This document shows positions 25,908-35,230 of a stretch of 64,000 bases of DNA, in pieces (the stretch's first letter is position 1; each line of letters opens with the position of its first letter). Made by a program: the position numbers and the translations under genes. This DNA is from Commensalibacter oyaizuii (GTDB lineage: Bacteria; Pseudomonadota; Alphaproteobacteria; Acetobacterales; Acetobacteraceae): NCBI RefSeq assembly GCF_029953265.1, contig NZ_JASBAO010000001.1:310001-374000 (forward strand). Direction: 5' to 3'. The notes under the pieces are model-generated. The model saw only the letters and a list, made by a program, of their open reading frames with translations, made no database searches and had not been told where the DNA came from.

Positions 25908-27794
25908 TTACTCTTGATTGCTCTCTAATTCTTCTTGCAGTTTCAACCACAGTTCTTCGGCTTCATTTTGCTTGTTTTGCCAGTCAGCAAGCTTAATTTG
26001 AAGGGCTGTAATTTCCTCTGGTTTGGCAGATATATACAAATCTGTATCTGCCAATTTCTCCTCTAATTTTTTGCTTTCTAACGCGTATTTATTCATTAAC
26101 TTTTCTGTATCTCGGATTTTATTGCGTAAAGGTTGCAATAATTTACGCTTTTCAGCCCGTTCTTTGCGGGCCTCTTTTTGGGAAGAAGCTGTGCCATTTA
26201 TTGTTTTTGCATGTTGATTGGCTTCTTTGCGTTGATCGTCTAACCATTGACGGTAATCATTAATATCCCCATCAAAAGGCTGAATAGAGCCTTTATTAAC
26301 CAACCACAGGCGATCAGCAATTAATTCGATTAATCTGGCATCGTGGGAAATTAAAATAACTGCACCTTCGAAAGAGGAAAGGGCATGAACCAAGGATTCC
26401 TTCGCATCTAAATCCAAATGGTTAGTAGGTTCATCTAATAGCAAAATATTTGGATTATGACGTGTTGCCAAAGCCAGAACCAATCGCGCTTTTTCACCAC
26501 CAGAAAGGGATTGCACAGCCGTATCCACCCGTGCAGCATCCAGTCCAAAACGCGCCAGCTGTGCGCGCAATTCTGTGGATGTTGCCTTGGGTAAAGCGGT
26601 TTGCATATGCATCAATGGCGTATGTTCGGCAATTAGATCTTCAAGCTGATGTTGTGCAAAATATCCAACAGATAATTTTGGATTATAATTAATGTTGCCC
26701 TCAAAGGGTTTTAACCGTCCAGCAATTAACTTAATAAAAGTTGATTTTCCGTTTCCATTTGCCCCCAGCAGGGCAATACGATCGTCAGGGTCAATTCGTA
26801 AGGATAAATCAGATAAGATAATCCGTTCCCCATATCCAGCTTTGACTTGTTGCAAAGTAATCAAAGGAGGGGGCAATTCAATTGGTTGTGGGAATTCAAA
26901 ATGAATAGAAGTTTCTTCTACAACCGCCTGTAAAGGGGGCAGTTTTTCCAACGCCTTTAATCGTGCTTGGGCTTGACGTGCTTTGGTTGCTTTGGCGCGA
27001 AAACGATCAACGAAAGACTGCATATGGGCTCGTTTTGCAGCAATCTTTTCGGCCTCACGATTTTGTTGCAGCGTTTTTTCGTTCTTAATTCTAATGAATT
27101 CCTCATATCCACCAACGGTTAAAGATAATTTATGTTGATGCAGATGTGCGATGGCATTAACAGAACGATCCAATAGATTTCGATCGTGACTGACAATCAG
27201 CGCACTGCCCGCAAAGGATTCAAGCCAAGATTCTAACCATAAGGTTGCTTCTAGATCCAAGTGATTTGTAGGTTCATCTAGCAACAGTAAATCTGGATTT
27301 AAGAATAAAGTACTGGCCAGGGCAACACGCATACGCCATCCTCCTGAAAAATCGGCAACAGGACGCTGTTGATTTTCTTCATTAAATCCTAATCCAGCTA
27401 AAATCGTTGCGGCCCTGGCGGGGGCGCTGTCGGCATCAATAGCGATCAATCGTTCATGAACCTCTGCTAATCGATAGGCATCTTGAATATGTTCAGCTTC
27501 ATATAATAATTGGCTGCGTTCTTGATCTGCTGCCAAAACGGTATCAATTAGGGAATGTTGGCCAGAGGGGGCTTCTTGTTTTACACGTGCCATTCTGATT
27601 CGGTTAGGAATTAAGATATCCCCGCCATCAATAGGGATATCGCCCGCGATTGCTGCCAGTAATGTTGATTTCCCCGTTCCATTTCGCCCGACCAAGCCTA
27701 CTTTTTGGCCATTTTCGATCGTTAAAGAAGCATTTTCTAAGAGAGGGCGGCCAAATATACGAAGGGTTAGATTATTAATAACCAGAGTGCTCAC
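25908..27794 (-). CDS. ABC-F family ATPase (Uup/YheS-like)
   Basis: The 628-residue protein has two ABC ATPase domains and no membrane segments. It acts on ribosomes or in DNA metabolism rather than in transport. The first Walker A is GRNGTGKST (36-44). Both domains have signature and Walker B elements: SGGWRMRV with LLLLDEPTNHLDLEA, and LSGGEKARLVLA with LLLDEPTNHLDLDA. The linker is charged (RFRAKATKARQAQARLKALE). A C-terminal coiled-coil region from about residue 535 is rich in Lys, Glu and Leu, as in YheS and Uup. It stands alone, divergent from ndk. Confidence 0.93.
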   Translation of the reverse strand: MSTLVINNLTLRIFGRPLLENASLTIENGQKVGLVGRNGTGKSTLLAAIAGDIPIDGGDILIPNRIRMARVKQEAPSGQHSLIDTVLAADQERSQLLYEAEHIQDAYRLAEVHERLIAIDADSAPARAATILAGLGFNEENQQRPVADFSGGWRMRVALASTLFLNPDLLLLDEPTNHLDLEATLWLESWLESFAGSALIVSHDRNLLDRSVNAIAHLHQHKLSLTVGGYEEFIRIKNEKTLQQNREAEKIAAKRAHMQSFVDRFRAKATKARQAQARLKALEKLPPLQAVVEETSIHFEFPQPIELPPPLITLQQVKAGYGERIILSDLSLRIDPDDRIALLGANGNGKSTFIKLIAGRLKPFEGNINYNPKLSVGYFAQHQLEDLIAEHTPLMHMQTALPKATSTELRAQLARFGLDAARVDTAVQSLSGGEKARLVLALATRHNPNILLLDEPTNHLDLDAKESLVHALSSFEGAVILISHDARLIELIADRLWLVNKGSIQPFDGDINDYRQWLDDQRKEANQHAKTINGTASSQKEARKERAEKRKLLQPLRNKIRDTEKLMNKYALESKKLEEKLADTDLYISAKPEEITALQIKLADWQNKQNEAEELWLKLQEELESNQE

Positions 27795-27918
27795 AGCTTT
27801 GCTCGTGTAAAATAGTGTAAAAAATTGTCGACAAGATAATAAAATTTCTTTTATTTACCAATAGAGTTTTTCTTTTATAAAGAATGATTTGTATTTATCC
27901 CAAATAAGGAAAAAAATT

Positions 27919-28341
27919 ATGGCACTTCAAAGAACATTATCTATTTTAAAACCTGATGCAACCCGCCGCAACCTAACAGGTAAAATTAATGCGTTAATCG
28001 AAGGAACCGGTCTTAAAATCGTTGCACAAAAACGTTTACAATTAAGCCAAGCCCAAGCAGAAGCTTTTTATGCAGTTCATAAAGAACGTCCATTCTTTAA
28101 TGATCTTGTTTCATTTATGATCAGTGGTCCAGTTGTTGTGCAAGTGTTAGAGGGCGAAGACGCTGTTGCTAAAAATCGTGAAATTATGGGTGCAACTAAT
28201 CCCAAAGATGCAGCTGCCCACACAATTCGTGCGCAATTTGCTGAATCTATCGAAGCAAATTCGGTCCATGGTTCTGATTCTGCTGAAAATGCAGCAAACG
28301 AAATTAAATTTTTCTTTGCTGAAATTGAAATTAATGCTTAG
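27919..28341 (+). CDS. ndk: Nucleoside diphosphate kinase
   Basis: The enzyme transfers the gamma phosphate of ATP to other nucleoside diphosphates to balance NTP pools. The open frame begins with a TTG at 27889, but the ATG at 27919 follows ATAAGGA and gives the standard start [14 protein letters not shown] (140 residues, the usual length). The phospho-accepting histidine lies in NSVHGSDS at residue 117. The gene has its own strong terminator. Confidence 0.98.
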   Translation: MALQRTLSILKPDATRRNLTGKINALIEGTGLKIVAQKRLQLSQAQAEAFYAVHKERPFFNDLVSFMISGPVVVQVLEGEDAVAKNREIMGATNPKDAAAHTIRAQFAESIEANSVHGSDSAENAANEIKFFFAEIEINA

Positions 28342-28407
28342 TTCATTTTGAATTTAAAAGAGCCCTAAAATTATTTATGGACTTGGTTAAATGATCTAAT
28401 GAATATT

Positions 28408-28445
28408 AAAAAGCCCCAAGAGGATATTTTCTTGGGGCTTTTTTT
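28408..28445. terminator. Bidirectional terminator between ndk and purN
   Basis: AAAAAGCCCCAAG / CTTGGGGCTTTTT is a perfect 13-bp stem with a 10-base loop. T-runs lie on both strands, so it terminates ndk and the convergent purM-purN transcript. Confidence 0.92.
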
Positions 28446-29061
28446 AACCATTTAGCAATGCCTCAGTTGAACAATCGGCGGGTTCTTTACGCAAGAAATT
28501 TTTTAGAACCTGCGGATAGAGGATGTGTTCTTGCTTTAATAATCGTTGTGCTAGAGTGTGTTCTGTATCAAAGGGCAGAATTGGTACTATGGCTTGTCCT
28601 AAAATAGGACCTTGATCCATATCTTCGGTGACGATATGCACGGTACATCCATGCACTTTCATACCTGCTTGAATTGCTTTGGCGTGCGTATTTAGACCAG
28701 GGAATAATGGCAGGATACTGGGATGAATATTTAAAATTCTGCCTTTCCAATTATTGATAAGAAAAGGCGTTAAGATTCGCATATATCCAGCCAGACAAAT
28801 GGTCGAAATATTATGCGCTTGCAAAGCCGCATCAATCTGACGTTCATGAGCTTGGCGATCTTTACCAAAACTATGGTGATCTATCACTTGGGTTGAGATA
28901 CCAGCTTTACGAGCGGAGTCCAGTCCCAAAGCATCGGGATTATTGCTTATAACTAGCTCGATAGAGGCAGGAAAAGAAGGTTTTTGGCATGCTGCAATCA
29001 AGGCATCCATATTACTGCCCCTGCCGCTGATAAGAATAGCTACACGTTCTTTAAGAGCCAT
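28444..29061 (-). CDS. purN: Phosphoribosylglycinamide formyltransferase
   Basis: This enzyme makes formyl-GAR from GAR and 10-formyl-tetrahydrofolate, the third step of purine synthesis. The 205-residue protein starts VAILISGRGSNMDAL, the phosphate-binding loop. Catalytic residues are visible as N111 and H113 in LNIHPSILP, and D149 in EDMDQGP. It lies 15 bases after purM in the same transcript, the usual proteobacterial pair. Confidence 0.97.
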   Translation of the reverse strand: MALKERVAILISGRGSNMDALIAACQKPSFPASIELVISNNPDALGLDSARKAGISTQVIDHHSFGKDRQAHERQIDAALQAHNISTICLAGYMRILTPFLINNWKGRILNIHPSILPLFPGLNTHAKAIQAGMKVHGCTVHIVTEDMDQGPILGQAIVPILPFDTEHTLAQRLLKQEHILYPQVLKNFLRKEPADCSTEALLNG

Positions 29062-29076
29062 CAGACATCTCCAACT

Positions 29077-30189
29077 TTATTCTTCTTCTGGCACAAAGGT
29101 AAAATCAGGCAAGTCACTAAATTCAACTACAGGATCGCTGTTTGGATCATCGTTGGCGGCAATATGACCAATGACGTAAGCTTCTGTATCGGTATCGTTT
29201 AATAATTCATTCACTGCGGCCACATCGGATACGATTAGGATCATACCAATACCACAATTGAAAACCTTTAACATTTCCTCGGTCTTAACATTTCCTGCGT
29301 GGGCCAACCAAGAAAAAACAGGTGGCATAGGCCAGCTTTCACCATCGATTGTAGCAATGGTTCCTTTTGGTAAAATACGGGGGAGGTTGCCAATAATACC
29401 ACCGCCTGTTATGTGTGCAGCCCCGTGCAGCAATCCTGCATTATGAAGTTTAATAACGGGTTCTACATAAAGTTTGGTTGGGGTTAGTAGGGCTTCACCT
29501 AAAAACTGATCAGGATCAAAGGGGGCAATATCGTCCCATGCCAGATTTTGTGATTTTACAATTGAACGAATTAAGGAATAACCATTAGAATGTGCACCGT
29601 TGGAAGTTAATCCTATAATTTTATTTCCCGGGACAATATTTTGTGGCAATAACGCATTGCGTTCAACAGCCCCCACAGAAAATCCAGCTAAATCGTAATG
29701 ATCGTTGTGATACATACCTGGCATTTCTGCTGTTTCACCACCAATTAATGCACATCCACATTGTTCACATGCGGTACTAATTCCAGTAATAACACGCTGT
29801 GCTTGTTTAATATCCAATTTACCAGTGGCAAAGTAATCAAGAAAGAATAGGGGTTTTGCCCCTTGGACGATTAGATCATTGACACACATGCCAACCAGAT
29901 CAAAGCCAATATGGTCGCACAGACCTGTTTCGATGGCGATCAGTAATTTTGTGCCGACCCCATCTGTACCAGAGACAAGAATAGGATCCTTGAAGCCCGC
30001 TGCTTTAACGTCAAATAAGGCACCAAATCCCCCCAAATTTCCCATAACGCCAGCTTGGCTTGTTTTAGAGACTGCTGGTTTGATGGCTTCAATTAAGGCA
30101 TCACCAGCAGCAATATCAACACCTGATTGTTCATATGTTGCACCATTTTCTATGTTGGTTTGTTTTAATTCCAGGGAATCTGAAGTCAT
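29077..30189 (-). CDS. purM: Phosphoribosylformylglycinamidine cyclo-ligase
   Basis: AIR synthetase closes the imidazole ring in the fifth step of purine synthesis, using ATP. The 370-residue protein has YEQSGVDIAAGDALIEAIKP at the start, then VSGTDGVGTKLLIA, CVNDLIVQGAKPLFFLDY and GGETAEMPGMY, all hallmarks of PurM. An acidic C-terminal tail ends in EEE. The gene is divergent from hdaA, an arrangement common in alphaproteobacteria. No purine riboswitch is visible in the 100-base spacer. Confidence 0.97.
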   Translation of the reverse strand: MTSDSLELKQTNIENGATYEQSGVDIAAGDALIEAIKPAVSKTSQAGVMGNLGGFGALFDVKAAGFKDPILVSGTDGVGTKLLIAIETGLCDHIGFDLVGMCVNDLIVQGAKPLFFLDYFATGKLDIKQAQRVITGISTACEQCGCALIGGETAEMPGMYHNDHYDLAGFSVGAVERNALLPQNIVPGNKIIGLTSNGAHSNGYSLIRSIVKSQNLAWDDIAPFDPDQFLGEALLTPTKLYVEPVIKLHNAGLLHGAAHITGGGIIGNLPRILPKGTIATIDGESWPMPPVFSWLAHAGNVKTEEMLKVFNCGIGMILIVSDVAAVNELLNDTDTEAYVIGHIAANDDPNSDPVVEFSDLPDFTFVPEEE

Positions 30190-30291
30190 TCTTAAGCAGC
30201 CTTTATCTATTGCTTTGGTTATTTATCTTTAATTGATTATGGATTAATTTTACATCATATTAAACTAATTATTTACTTATTTACGGCAGAT

Positions 30292-31107
30292 ATGGGTTTT
30301 GGCAAAGTAGGAATGTACAAAAAATCACAACAATTGGGATTTTGCTCCCCACCCAGACAGTTGGCATTACCTTTTACCTATTGCCCACGTTTTGTTTGTT
30401 CAGAGTTTATCAGCGCCCCGTCAAATGCGGCGGCTCGTGCCTGGCTTGGAATTAACCAAAATATTCGTTCAGTACCCGATTGGCCAGATAAGCGGTTAGC
30501 ATTGTGGGGCGATTCTGGAACCGGGAAAACGCATTTATTGCAAATATGGGCGCAAAGAGAATCCGCTTTGTTTTTGCCAGGGTCCGTGTTTGCCAAAACG
30601 CATTCTGTAAATTGGTTGGAAAAGTTACGTGAAAATTGGGTTCAGGCCTTGATTATTGATGATGCAGACATGGTTGAGAATGCTCAAGCTTTGCTGCATA
30701 TACTTAATCTAGCCAAAGAATTATCTTTGCCCGTTGTTTTAAGTGGTCAGCTTCCACCTGCACGTTGGGGACTTGATTTGCCAGATTTAACTAGCAGACT
30801 GCGCGCAATTACAGCCGTTCAAATCAATCCTGCTGAGGACGAGTTGCTAAGGATATTGCTTTTACGTCTATTGGCTGAACGACAATTAGTTGTTTCATCT
30901 TCAATGATTGATTGGTTAATTATTCGATTACCAAGAACAGCATTTTCAATTCGGGAAGCGGTTAATCGTTTAGACAAAGCCGCGATGGAAGAAGGTGGGG
31001 GGATAACCCGAGGACTAGCAATCAGGGTATTAAGCGATTTGTTAGCGTTTTACGTTCAACAACCTTCAGATAAAGAAAGCGATTTATTCCTGTTTTCGAA
31101 TCAATAA
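30292..31107 (+). CDS. hdaA: DnaA regulatory inactivator HdaA
   Basis: This DnaA-like AAA+ protein of 271 residues lacks the DnaA DNA-binding domain. It binds the sliding clamp and stimulates ATP hydrolysis by DnaA to prevent re-initiation. Near the N-terminus is the clamp-binding motif QLALPF (residues 23-28), followed by Walker A GDSGTGKT (73-80) and LIIDDADMV as Walker B. The start could also be the ATG at 30313; neither has an ideal Shine-Dalgarno. It is followed by ppk and ppx, as in other alphaproteobacteria. Confidence 0.92.
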   Translation: MGFGKVGMYKKSQQLGFCSPPRQLALPFTYCPRFVCSEFISAPSNAAARAWLGINQNIRSVPDWPDKRLALWGDSGTGKTHLLQIWAQRESALFLPGSVFAKTHSVNWLEKLRENWVQALIIDDADMVENAQALLHILNLAKELSLPVVLSGQLPPARWGLDLPDLTSRLRAITAVQINPAEDELLRILLLRLLAERQLVVSSSMIDWLIIRLPRTAFSIREAVNRLDKAAMEEGGGITRGLAIRVLSDLLAFYVQQPSDKESDLFLFSNQ

Positions 31108-31157
31108 AGCACCGTTATGCTAGTTTTGTAGTACAAACTCATTTTAAAGAATATCTG

Positions 31158-33335
31158 ATGACGACTAAAAGAAAAAACGTTACAAATAAATCCACTCTTT
31201 CACGTCAGCGTGAAGTGGTTCATCCTTCTGAAAAGAAGGATAACAGCGATGCACCAGTAATATATAAAAGAAGTCCTGAACGTTTTATAAATCGGGAGTT
31301 ATCATGGTTAGACTTTAATCAAAGAGTGGTTGAAGAGGCTGAAAATACTAGAAACCCTTTGTTAGAGAGGGTGCGTTTTTTATCCATTAGTGCCAGTAAT
31401 TTAGATGAATTTTACTCTGTACGCGTGGCTGGTCTAGCTGGGCAGGTTAGAGAAGGGTTTATTACCCCATCTCCAGATGGATTAACCCCTGCGCAACAAT
31501 TGGCAGCAATTAGAGAGCGGGTAAAAGGATTATTTGCAGATCAACAACGTATTTACAAAACCTTAAAATCTTTGTTAACAGAGGTTGGTATAACGGTATG
31601 CCACCCACAAGATCTAAGTCCAGCAGATTTAAATTGGTTAAAAAGTTATTTTATGGAGCGCGTTTTTCCCATTTTAACACCTATTGCCTTGGATCCTGCA
31701 CATCCAGTTCCTTTTATTCCTAATTTAAATATGGCAATTGCTTTACGATTGGTCGGTCAAAAAAATGATAGAAATCGTAAATATGTGTTGATTTTACTAC
31801 CATCGCAATTACCTCGTTTCTTGGCTCTACCTGTATCTATAAAAGGGGCTAAAATACAACGCTTCGTATTATTAGAAGATATTATTACGCTTTTTATTTC
31901 GGTAATTTTTCCAGGGTATAAAATTGGTAATTACGGTTTATTGCGGGTTATTCGCGATACCGATGTTGAATTCGAAGAAGAAGCAGAGGATTTGGTTCGA
32001 TCTTACGAAACAGCGCTAAAACGCAGGCGGCGCGGCGTTGTTATTCATTTGGACATTGATAATCAACTACCTGCAAAACTGGCCGATGTTGTTGCCCATG
32101 CCTTAGAGGTTCCTGCCGAAGAAGTGATGATTCATCATGGAATTTTAGGATTGGTTGATGTCAAACAATTAATTGTTGATAATCGCCCTGATTTATTATT
32201 TCCATATCATACCTCACATGTACCTGCGCGTATTCGTGAAGCGGGAGGGAATTGTTTTACAGCTTTAAGGTCGAAAGATTTATTAGTTTATCATCCGTTT
32301 GAAAGTTTTGATGTTGTAGTCCAATTCTTACGACAAGCAGCGCAAGATCCTCAGGTTTTAGCAATAAAACAAACCTTGTACCGCACCTCTAGCAATAGTC
32401 CGATTGTCAGAGCATTAATCGAAGCCGCTGAAAGTGGCAAATCAGTTACAGCCATTGTTGAATTACGCGCTCGTTTTGATGAAGAGGCCAATATTCGATT
32501 GTCTCGTGATTTAGAAGCCGCAGGGGTGCAAGTGGTTTTTGGTTTTGCTGACTGGAAAACACACGCTAAATTAAGTTTGGTTGTTCGGCGCGAGGGGAAT
32601 TTAATCCGTTCATACGCTCATTTTGGTACTGGAAATTACCATCCGATTACAGCACGAATTTATACGGACTTGTCTTATTTTACCTGTAATCCTAAGTTAA
32701 CACGTGATGCTGCTAAATTATTTAATTATGTAACAGGTTATGCACGCCCATCACAAATGGAAGAGATTGCTTTTTCCCCTTTGACCATTCGTAAAACATT
32801 AAACGAATTGATTGACGGAGAAATTAATTTTGTCAAAGAGGGTAAGCCAGGTTCATTATGGATTAAAATTAATTCTTTAGTTGATCATAAATTAATTGAT
32901 AGATTATACGAAGCATCCAATGCAGGCGTTAAAATTAATTTGATCGTCAGGGGTATATGTTGTCTGCGCCCAGGAATTCCGGGCTTGTCTGAAAACATCC
33001 AAGTAAAGTCAATTGTCGGTCGTTTTTTAGAACATGCTAGGGTTTTTGTCTTTGGAAATGGTCATGCACTGCCTTCCAAACATGCTAAGGTATATATAGC
33101 ATCTGCAGACTGGATGGAACGCAATATGGATCGCCGTATTGAAGCCATGATTCCAATTATTCCTGAAGAGATTCATGATAAAGTTTTAAATCAACTAATG
33201 GTTGCGAATTTAAAAGATGATTTACAATCGTGGCATCTTGATAGTGATAAGAAGTGGAAACGCTTTCATGCAGCAGAGAAACCTTTTTCAGCACATGATT
33301 ATTTTATGAGTAACCCATCTTTGTTGTGTAAATAA
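31158..33335 (+). CDS. ppk1: Polyphosphate kinase 1
   Basis: The 725-residue enzyme builds inorganic polyphosphate from ATP. A lysine-rich leader of about 40 residues precedes the standard N-terminal domain, which opens with RFINRELSWLDFNQRV. The phosphotransfer region has HAKLSLVVRREG and SYAHFGTGNYH, carrying the two catalytic histidines of the phospholipase-D-like fold. The C-terminal part includes GICCLRPGIPG and HAKVYIASADWM. It is paired with ppx 54 bases downstream, so synthesis and breakdown are probably co-regulated. Confidence 0.97.
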   Translation: MTTKRKNVTNKSTLSRQREVVHPSEKKDNSDAPVIYKRSPERFINRELSWLDFNQRVVEEAENTRNPLLERVRFLSISASNLDEFYSVRVAGLAGQVREGFITPSPDGLTPAQQLAAIRERVKGLFADQQRIYKTLKSLLTEVGITVCHPQDLSPADLNWLKSYFMERVFPILTPIALDPAHPVPFIPNLNMAIALRLVGQKNDRNRKYVLILLPSQLPRFLALPVSIKGAKIQRFVLLEDIITLFISVIFPGYKIGNYGLLRVIRDTDVEFEEEAEDLVRSYETALKRRRRGVVIHLDIDNQLPAKLADVVAHALEVPAEEVMIHHGILGLVDVKQLIVDNRPDLLFPYHTSHVPARIREAGGNCFTALRSKDLLVYHPFESFDVVVQFLRQAAQDPQVLAIKQTLYRTSSNSPIVRALIEAAESGKSVTAIVELRARFDEEANIRLSRDLEAAGVQVVFGFADWKTHAKLSLVVRREGNLIRSYAHFGTGNYHPITARIYTDLSYFTCNPKLTRDAAKLFNYVTGYARPSQMEEIAFSPLTIRKTLNELIDGEINFVKEGKPGSLWIKINSLVDHKLIDRLYEASNAGVKINLIVRGICCLRPGIPGLSENIQVKSIVGRFLEHARVFVFGNGHALPSKHAKVYIASADWMERNMDRRIEAMIPIIPEEIHDKVLNQLMVANLKDDLQSWHLDSDKKWKRFHAAEKPFSAHDYFMSNPSLLCK

Positions 33336-33389
33336 TTTTAATAATTTCGACAAAGTATAGATCCATTGATAATAAAGGATAATTTTCTT

Positions 33390-34886
33390 ATGAACTCTCA
33401 TTCTTTGATACGCTCAGCTATTGTTGATTTAGGTTCCAATTCTGTTCGTTTAGTTGTGTTTGAAGGGAGAGAACGTAATCCAGTTATTATTTTTAATGAA
33501 AAAGCAACGTTACGTTTGGGAAGTGGTCTTGATACGACAAGGCGGCTGAACCCTAAAGGAGTAACCTTGGCCGAAGATGTTTTTAAACGTTTTTATGCCG
33601 TTGCAACCACAATGGGTGCGGATCCTTTCGTTGTTTTGGCAACAGCTGCTGTTCGAGATGCATTGGATGGGGAGGAATTTATTAAAAAACTTAACCAATG
33701 GATGCCAAACGTCCCTGTTCATATCTTAACGGGGGAACAAGAGGCCGATTATGCAGCTGCTGGGGTATTATGCAGCATTCCAAATGCAGATGGGGTTGTT
33801 GCAGATATCGGTGGTGGGTCTATGGAGTTGGTGCAATTATCAGAGAAAAAACGCTTTAATGCCCAAACCTTACCTTTGGGGGTAATCAGATTAACCGATC
33901 GTTCAGAGCGAAAGTTGGCCAAAGCTAAGGCAATTGCCAGCAAGGATTTGAAAACAGTAGAATGGTTAACCGAGGTTAAAAAGAAAACTTTGTATTTAGT
34001 TGGGGGGGCTTTTCGGGCGATGGCTCAACTTTATATTGAATATACGTCTTATCCATTATCAATTGTTCACTATTTTACGTTGCCTTACGAAGAAGCAAAG
34101 CGAATGGTAGAGTGGACCATTGAAAAATCAAAAGGTGGAGTTAACAATATCCCAACTTTTATTCATAAACGTTTGAATGACTTACCGTACGCTGCCACGG
34201 TTTTAGAACAACTACTATCTAGATTAAAACCAACACAGATTGTTTTTTGCGCTGAGGGGGTAAGAGAAGGGTGGTACATGCGTAACGTCGTATCTGAAAA
34301 TGTCAGAGATCAAGACCCTCAAGAGGCTGCAGCGATGGATATTTGTGAACGTTTGGGACGTGTTAAAGAATTTCCATTGGCATTAATGCAATGGACTGGA
34401 TCTTTATTTAAAAATGAAGACATGGATATGAAACGTTTGCGCTGGAATGCTTGTTTGATTTCAGATGCAAGTTATCATGATCATCCTGCTTATCGAAAAG
34501 AGCAATCTTATCACAGAATCTTATGTATGGCGGGAATGGCTTTTGATCACCCTACACGTGCTTTTTTGGCATTAACGACAGCCATGCGTTACGAAGCAGG
34601 GGTCGATGAACCTTTTCTGATGCCTTCACGTAAAATTTTAACGCATAAACAATTTGAACAAGCAGTTGTTTTGGGTATGGCTTTTCGGGTGGCGTATACT
34701 TTATCTGGAAATCTTCCTAGTTTATTATTAAGAACCCGCTTAAAGGTTGGCAAGAAGAAGTTAACATTATATTTTTCCCATCATCTTGATGCTGTTATTA
34801 GTGATGCTGTTACTAGGCGGCTCACTCGTTTGGGACAGTCAATGGGGCTGGAAACGCAACTTCTTCCAGATCATGACGATGCTTAA
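33390..34886 (+). CDS. ppx: Exopolyphosphatase (Ppx/GppA family)
   Basis: This enzyme removes phosphate from polyphosphate ends, or from pppGpp in GppA relatives. The ATG at 33390 follows AAAGGA at ten bases and gives 498 residues; the upstream TTG at 33366 is less likely. The actin-like ATPase signatures are VDLGSNSVRLVVF near the N-terminus and GVVADIGGGSMELV at about residue 140. A C-terminal HD-like helical region follows. It lies in one transcript with ppk1. Confidence 0.95.
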   Translation: MNSHSLIRSAIVDLGSNSVRLVVFEGRERNPVIIFNEKATLRLGSGLDTTRRLNPKGVTLAEDVFKRFYAVATTMGADPFVVLATAAVRDALDGEEFIKKLNQWMPNVPVHILTGEQEADYAAAGVLCSIPNADGVVADIGGGSMELVQLSEKKRFNAQTLPLGVIRLTDRSERKLAKAKAIASKDLKTVEWLTEVKKKTLYLVGGAFRAMAQLYIEYTSYPLSIVHYFTLPYEEAKRMVEWTIEKSKGGVNNIPTFIHKRLNDLPYAATVLEQLLSRLKPTQIVFCAEGVREGWYMRNVVSENVRDQDPQEAAAMDICERLGRVKEFPLALMQWTGSLFKNEDMDMKRLRWNACLISDASYHDHPAYRKEQSYHRILCMAGMAFDHPTRAFLALTTAMRYEAGVDEPFLMPSRKILTHKQFEQAVVLGMAFRVAYTLSGNLPSLLLRTRLKVGKKKLTLYFSHHLDAVISDAVTRRLTRLGQSMGLETQLLPDHDDA

Positions 34887-34933
34887 TAGATACAAGTTTA
34901 ATTAATAAAATGAAATCAACTTGATCTAGTAAA

Positions 34934-35230
34934 TTATTGGTTGGTGCGCGTAATATATTTCGCATACAATTTTGGATAGAACCCAATAATTAAGGCAGCA
35001 ATTAATGCATTTAAAGAAGTCAGGTTTATCCAGATTAACCATCCAGGATTGGACCAGTAATATAAGCAAAGTAGTAAGCTAAACATGTTTAGGGCTATGA
35101 ATCCTATTTGATATAGCACTTTTTCTTTAAAAGACGCTGGGGGGATTTTATGTCGTGCTCTAACATGTTTTAATGAAGCAATAAGTAAAAATAAGCCAAT
35201 TAAATTTACTATCGTAACAAAAATTATCAT
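34934..35230 (-). CDS. Small membrane protein, DUF3325-like
   Basis: The 98-residue protein has three hydrophobic helices: the N-terminal 20 residues, about 42-60 and about 66-85. A basic region with ARHKIPP lies between the first two, and the end is YPKLYAKYITR. Its length, layout and position directly after a PepSY membrane gene, overlapping it by four bases, match the small DUF3325-type proteins found with PepSY iron-uptake genes. The family call is by layout, not strong motif. It would share the Fur-box promoter of the upstream gene. Confidence 0.6.
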   Translation of the reverse strand: MIIFVTIVNLIGLFLLIASLKHVRARHKIPPASFKEKVLYQIGFIALNMFSLLLCLYYWSNPGWLIWINLTSLNALIAALIIGFYPKLYAKYITRTNQ

